Shown one piece after another: positions 6,836 through 8,080 of a stretch of DNA of 8,080 nt. The stretch is from Planctomycetota bacterium (GTDB lineage: Bacteria > Planctomycetota > GCA-002687715 > DRQF01). The stretch covers positions 1 to 8,080 of the forward strand of contig WFTN01000094.1 in assembly GCA_015485455.1 (NCBI GenBank). Reading direction: 5' to 3'. The notes under the pieces are model-generated. The model had not been told where the DNA came from. It ran no database searches and saw only the letters and a program-made list of their open reading frames with translations. Numbering within the stretch: position 1 is the first letter of the stretch; every line of letters begins with the position of its first letter. The translations under genes were made by a program, and so were the position numbers.

Positions 6836-7444
6836 ATGAAGTTTTCTATCGTCGCCCTTCTTGTCGTTTGTGGCCTCATCGATACCACGTCCTCCACCCC
6901 TCAAACCGAACCTGAAGGCAAGCCCCAAAAAGTGCCCATTTCCAGTCGGATCATCGTTACGAAGGTCGGTGAACGCACCTTAGTTCAGGACATTTGGATT
7001 GATGCACCCATCGCGAAGGTTTGGGCAGCGTTCACCACCGACAAAGGTTGGATGAGCTGGGCTTCACCCTTGGCGAAAATCGAACTCAAAGCGGGAGGCA
7101 CGATTCTCAGTCACTACAAACCGAAAGCGAAAATTGGCGATCCCGGAACAAACACGCTGCACATTCTGAATTACGTCCCAGAACGGATCTTGACCCTCCA
7201 AGCGGATCTTCACAAAAACTGGCCAGAAGTCATGAAAGAAGACCATAAGAATCTCATGAATATCCTCGTTTTTGACCCTGTCAGTCCGAAAAGAACCCAT
7301 CTCGTGTCCTACGGCGTTGGCTACGGTAGCTCACCGGTTTATGAGAAACTCCTGAAGTTCTTCATCCCGGCGAACGAAGGACTCTATCGAAAACTCAAAG
7401 CTGTCCTTGAAGGCAAAGACAAAAGCGGCGTTCACGACAAGTAG
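6836..7444 (+). CDS. Exported SRPBCC/AHSA1-like domain protein
   Basis: A 202-residue protein. Residues 1-20 form a likely Sec signal peptide (MKF, hydrophobic core IVALLVVCGLI, then TTSS). The Cys at residue 12 lies in LVVC, a poor lipobox, so lipidation is doubtful. From about residue 45 to 190 the sequence fits an SRPBCC (START-like) fold of the AHSA1 kind: TLVQDIWIDAPIAKVWAAFTT, the WMSWASPLAKIELKAGG segment, then the strand with ILNYVPERILTL and a long C-terminal helix. Such folds enclose a hydrophobic cavity and bind ligands or act as enzymes or chaperone partners; no specific activity can be assigned. I chose ATG 6836 because the signal peptide begins there; a TTG at 6818 would add six residues. 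The ribosome binding site is weak. It lies 112 bases after the selenoprotein gene, with a hairpin between them. The stop is TAG. Confidence 0.75.
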   Translation: MKFSIVALLVVCGLIDTTSSTPQTEPEGKPQKVPISSRIIVTKVGERTLVQDIWIDAPIAKVWAAFTTDKGWMSWASPLAKIELKAGGTILSHYKPKAKIGDPGTNTLHILNYVPERILTLQADLHKNWPEVMKEDHKNLMNILVFDPVSPKRTHLVSYGVGYGSSPVYEKLLKFFIPANEGLYRKLKAVLEGKDKSGVHDK

Positions 7445-7475
7445 CAAGAGAGCTGCCTAAAGTCCCAAGTGCGAG

Positions 7476-8080
7476 TCAATCCGCGAAGACGAATTCCCAA
7501 AGCTCAGATCGCGGGTAGGCTCTTGGACTGCGAATCACCGTCAAGGTCATGGTGTCCCCACGTTCAACGCGACTGGGTTGCTTTTGTTCCGAAGCTGTGG
7601 CACCCACAAGTTCATAGCTCCATCCTATTTCACCTTTCTCTGCCTGTCTTCCAAACTTCATAGTAAAAGTGGATGACCCGGCTGCGACAGTCTTAGGTGC
7701 GAGACGCGCTTCAAATGAGAATTGCCCGGTGAGATCTGTACGGATAGTTCTCTCAAAGTTCTTGCCAACTTTTCCCTCTGCTCTAAAGGTCAGCATAGCA
7801 TTTGGATTCGGCCGACCATTGCTTCGTCGAGCCAAGCCTCGCACATACCGGTGGGGGCCAAGCTTCACCAGGATTCTATGCTCACCTTTTTTGATCTCGA
7901 TCTGAGCATTCACGTCCGTCGGGTTGCCGTTGGAAAAACGCTTAGCTGTCGGATTAGAGTCTTTGAAGAAAATAGTCGTAGGCCCCACAGATAGACGCCG
8001 GAAGGTAGCTACGCCGTCTTCGGTGGTAATCGCTGTGCTGATCAAGGAGTTGCCGTTGACCCGAGGAATCTCCTCCAGGC
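7476..8080 (-). CDS. C-terminal part of a carboxypeptidase-regulatory-like beta-sandwich protein
   Basis: The minus-strand frame stays open to the window edge, so the start lies beyond 8080; the TTG at 8045 is only an internal Leu codon (upstream in-frame residues read LEEIPRVNGNS). About 200 residues are visible, with no transmembrane segment or catalytic motif. They show beta-rich repeats with the pattern 'G..R...GRPNPNAMLTF ... RTDLTGQFSFEA', typical of carboxypeptidase-regulatory-like (transthyretin/Ig-like) domains, preceded by a similar unit (TTEDGVATFRRLSVGP). Such modules usually occur in large exported or surface proteins, often in several copies. The end is rich in Arg, Trp and Phe (WEFVFAD) and stops at TGA. 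It converges on the SRPBCC gene with a 31-base gap. Function unknown. Confidence 0.65.
   Translation of the reverse strand, partial: LEEIPRVNGNSLISTAITTEDGVATFRRLSVGPTTIFFKDSNPTAKRFSNGNPTDVNAQIEIKKGEHRILVKLGPHRYVRGLARRSNGRPNPNAMLTFRAEGKVGKNFERTIRTDLTGQFSFEARLAPKTVAAGSSTFTMKFGRQAEKGEIGWSYELVGATASEQKQPSRVERGDTMTLTVIRSPRAYPRSELWEFVFAD

Overview
The window reads as a chromosomal segment of a Gram-negative (diderm) bacterium. It holds an outer-membrane beta-barrel protein ending in Phe, a lipoprotein PstS and several exported proteins. The exact phylum cannot be fixed from the sequence. The style of the TlpA-like thioredoxin domain and of the carboxypeptidase-regulatory-like beta-sandwich protein reminds me of Planctomycetota, but this is an impression and not a demonstrated assignment.

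Layout. (1) Bases 2-1108, plus strand: 3' part of an outer-membrane beta-barrel gene whose start lies before the window. (2) Bases 5383-1147, minus strand: a complete, canonical high-affinity phosphate uptake operon in the order pstS-pstC-pstA-pstB-phoU. It has 4-base overlaps at pstC/pstA and pstA/pstB, and TTG starts for pstC and pstB. It converges on the barrel gene with a 38-base gap. (3) Bases 5384-5700: a 317-base divergent intergenic region with a possible Pho-type repeat, a hairpin next to the pstS ribosome binding site, a 13-base inverted repeat and a hairpin in the leader of the next gene. (4) Bases 5701-6723, plus strand: the highlight, an exported TlpA/thioredoxin-like protein whose reading frame is interrupted by one in-frame TGA exactly where the first cysteine of the WCGPC active site belongs. 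The same frame continues for another 108 codons through the rest of the thioredoxin fold. A GC-rich hairpin with a GGUC loop, resembling a bacterial SECIS element, follows 25 bases after the TGA. The best reading is one selenoprotein of 340 residues with a WUGPC active site. A terminator-like hairpin follows the gene. (5) Bases 6836-7444, plus strand: an exported SRPBCC/AHSA1-like protein. (6) Bases 8080-7476, minus strand: C-terminal part of a protein with carboxypeptidase-regulatory-like beta-sandwich domains, starting outside the window.

How the parts work together. PstS captures phosphate in the periplasm, PstC and PstA form the inner-membrane channel, PstB powers transport, and PhoU couples the transporter to phosphate signalling. 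The selenoprotein is predicted to act in the periplasm as a thiol-disulfide (selenol) oxidoreductase and is not obviously linked to phosphate. No selenocysteine machinery (selA, selB, selC, selD) lies in the window, so Sec insertion depends on genes elsewhere.
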